In this document: piece by piece, positions 63,021-64,000 of the stretch
Layout: every line of letters begins with the position of its first letter
Position numbering within the stretch: position 1 is the first letter of the stretch
Assembly (NCBI GenBank): GCA_964019335.1
Contig: OZ025705.1
Span: 1-64,000 of the forward strand
DNA length: 64,000 bases
DNA from: Diplonema japonicum
Taxonomy: Eukaryota; Euglenozoa; Diplonemea; Diplonemida; Diplonemidae
Direction of reading: 5' to 3'
The notes under the pieces: model-generated
The model's database searches: none
The model's input: only the letters and a program-made list of their open reading frames with translations
What the model was told of the DNA's origin: nothing
Made by a program: the position numbers and the translations under genes

Positions 63021-64000
63021 CTAATTTGTAATTAGAGGAGCTTCCTCGTCAGCGTCGCTACTATCTTCCGTATCACAAACGTCAGGGATTTGCAAGAACT
63101 CAAAGACGTCCTTTGCGTCCTCGCTGTTCACCAAGGAGAGGTGCAGCAACACAAAGACGGCCATCGACGGCTCGGCAACGATCTTCTGCTGCTGCTTGGG
63201 AACAATAAAGAGGCATGGAACCCTTACAAGGGTAGAGCAAACATGAAAACAACTTGACACCACAAAAACAAACGAGTAACCGTGCAAACTAATCAGCTCC
63301 CCACCAACAGCAGCGGACCCGCACCACCCAGCACTGGTGATGGACCCCAACGCCGCCCATTTCGCTCGATCTTTCTTCGGAATATAATCCATGATAATAG
63401 AAGATTGGATCGCACTTGTGGATTGCAAAAATCCGGAACGTGCGAACCACAGTCCAATAAGCGCGGTTCTATTCTTAATATGACTGTTAAACCCTCCACG
63501 GTAGCCTATATAGGCCATTCCGAGCAAGCAGGATATTCCACAGTACCACAGGAAGATATCAGCCTGCACTCTTCCGAACCCGCGTGATAAGAATGTTGCC
63601 AAGTACGTGAAAGGAACGACTAGATAGGGCTGCACGGCGACCACGGACATTATGGCCACGGGGCCCATGCCAAGCTCGTCCTGGAACATGATTTGAAAGA
63701 ACTTGACGGTCATGCCGGAGCCAAAGCACCACAAACAGTCCGATGCAAAGTATAGGTAAGGTACGGCGGAGTGTTTGGTCGATGTTTGACCGGTTTTGGA
63801 ATGTTCTGTGACGGCTTTGGAGTCGCTTTTCAAACAGTAGTCGTCGTTGAAGTAAAAGCAGATCAAACTTGTTGGAAATCTCAACACAAGCCCGGCTATC
63901 ATCACGATGGACAAGTCTGTGACTGTCCACTTGTCGCCGAGGGCTGCAAAGATAGCCAACGACACCACAGGCCCTGTTCCGTACATTATGTTTTGATAGT
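63021..64000 (-). CDS. MFS-type transporter, C-terminal part (partial at window edge)
   Basis: The frame stays open to the right end of the window, so the Met at 63986 is probably internal. The visible 325 or so residues contain about seven to eight hydrophobic segments, a central charged loop (KSDSKAVTEHSKTG) and loop motifs such as DYIPKKDRAKWAALGS between segments, which recalls the conserved loop of the major facilitator superfamily. It ends in an acidic tail with a dileucine-like EEAPLI, a possible endosomal sorting signal. The substrate is unknown. Confidence 0.7.
   Translation of the reverse strand, partial: YQNIMYGTGPVVSLAIFAALGDKWTVTDLSIVMIAGLVLRFPTSLICFYFNDDYCLKSDSKAVTEHSKTGQTSTKHSAVPYLYFASDCLWCFGSGMTVKFFQIMFQDELGMGPVAIMSVVAVQPYLVVPFTYLATFLSRGFGRVQADIFLWYCGISCLLGMAYIGYRGGFNSHIKNRTALIGLWFARSGFLQSTSAIQSSIIMDYIPKKDRAKWAALGSITSAGWCGSAAVGGELISLHGYSFVFVVSSCFHVCSTLVRVPCLFIVPKQQQKIVAEPSMAVFVLLHLSLVNSEDAKDVFEFLQIPDVCDTEDSSDADEEAPLITN

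Noticed and set aside
1-64000. CRISPR arrays, bacterial operons, riboswitches, rRNA genes, or a spliced-leader RNA gene
   Set aside because: I looked for regular spaced repeats, Shine-Dalgarno-led gene chains and conserved RNA cores and saw none. The repeats present are dispersed and the genes are eukaryotic with introns.

Overview
The window looks like nuclear DNA of a euglenozoan protist, most probably a diplonemid. Three observations point there. (1) Every protein gene I can support over 64 kb lies on the minus strand, about 29 genes with no strand switch, as in euglenozoan polycistronic units. (2) Most start codons sit only 1-35 bases after an AG that works well as a spliced-leader acceptor, yet many genes also carry short GT-AG cis-introns (31-70 nt, usually starting GTATG), which kinetoplastids almost lack. 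(3) There is a BILBO1-like flagellar-pocket-collar protein and a family of four-membrane-segment amastin-like proteins. Coding DNA is fairly GC-rich. The spaces between genes are extreme homopolymer DNA: A/T runs of 10-25 and G/C runs of up to about 25. The organism assignment is inference; no rRNA or spliced-leader gene is visible.

Layout, left to right (transcription runs right to left). 0.3-11 kb: a three-domain fusion (serine hydrolase, RWD, YchF-type GTPase), a 4.3 kb gene-free homopolymer stretch, an eIF4G-like MIF4G protein, an EF-hand protein and a secreted TIM-barrel-type protein. 11.5-12.4 kb: an 889 bp inverted-repeat element with TTA duplications that carries two tRNA-like Pol III units. 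12.5-21 kb: a mitochondrial carrier, a small unknown protein, a calcineurin-B-like EF-hand protein and a 1927-residue three-exon gene that joins a TRPM-type SLOG/LSDAT domain to SLATT/DUF4231 membrane modules. 21-32 kb: a four-cold-shock-domain protein, a WD40-like/WW protein, V-ATPase subunit a, an unknown four-exon gene and a FYR-domain protein. 32.8-37.9 kb: three amastin-like genes, two of them identical and flanking a GH18 chitinase whose frame is broken twice. 38-51.6 kb: a coiled-coil protein, an MCM8/9-like helicase, a small membrane protein, a secreted HSL-type esterase, an SR-type RRM protein, the BILBO1-like gene, a 2.6 kb homopolymer desert and a MAP3K-like kinase. 52-64 kb: a cytosolic carboxypeptidase, a tail-anchored kinase, a small coiled-coil protein, ribosomal protein uS13, a 5'-truncated non-LTR retroelement and the C-terminal part of an MFS transporter.

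The genes are functionally mixed, as expected for a euglenozoan cluster in which co-transcription does not mean co-function. The candidates for something new are the SLOG-SLATT protein, the inverted-repeat element carrying tRNA-like units, the hydrolase-RWD-GTPase fusion, the repeated retroelement 3' ends, and the A-tract 3' splice sites. All coordinates and splice junctions were derived by hand from the sequence. For the multi-exon genes, exon lengths were checked to keep the reading frame.
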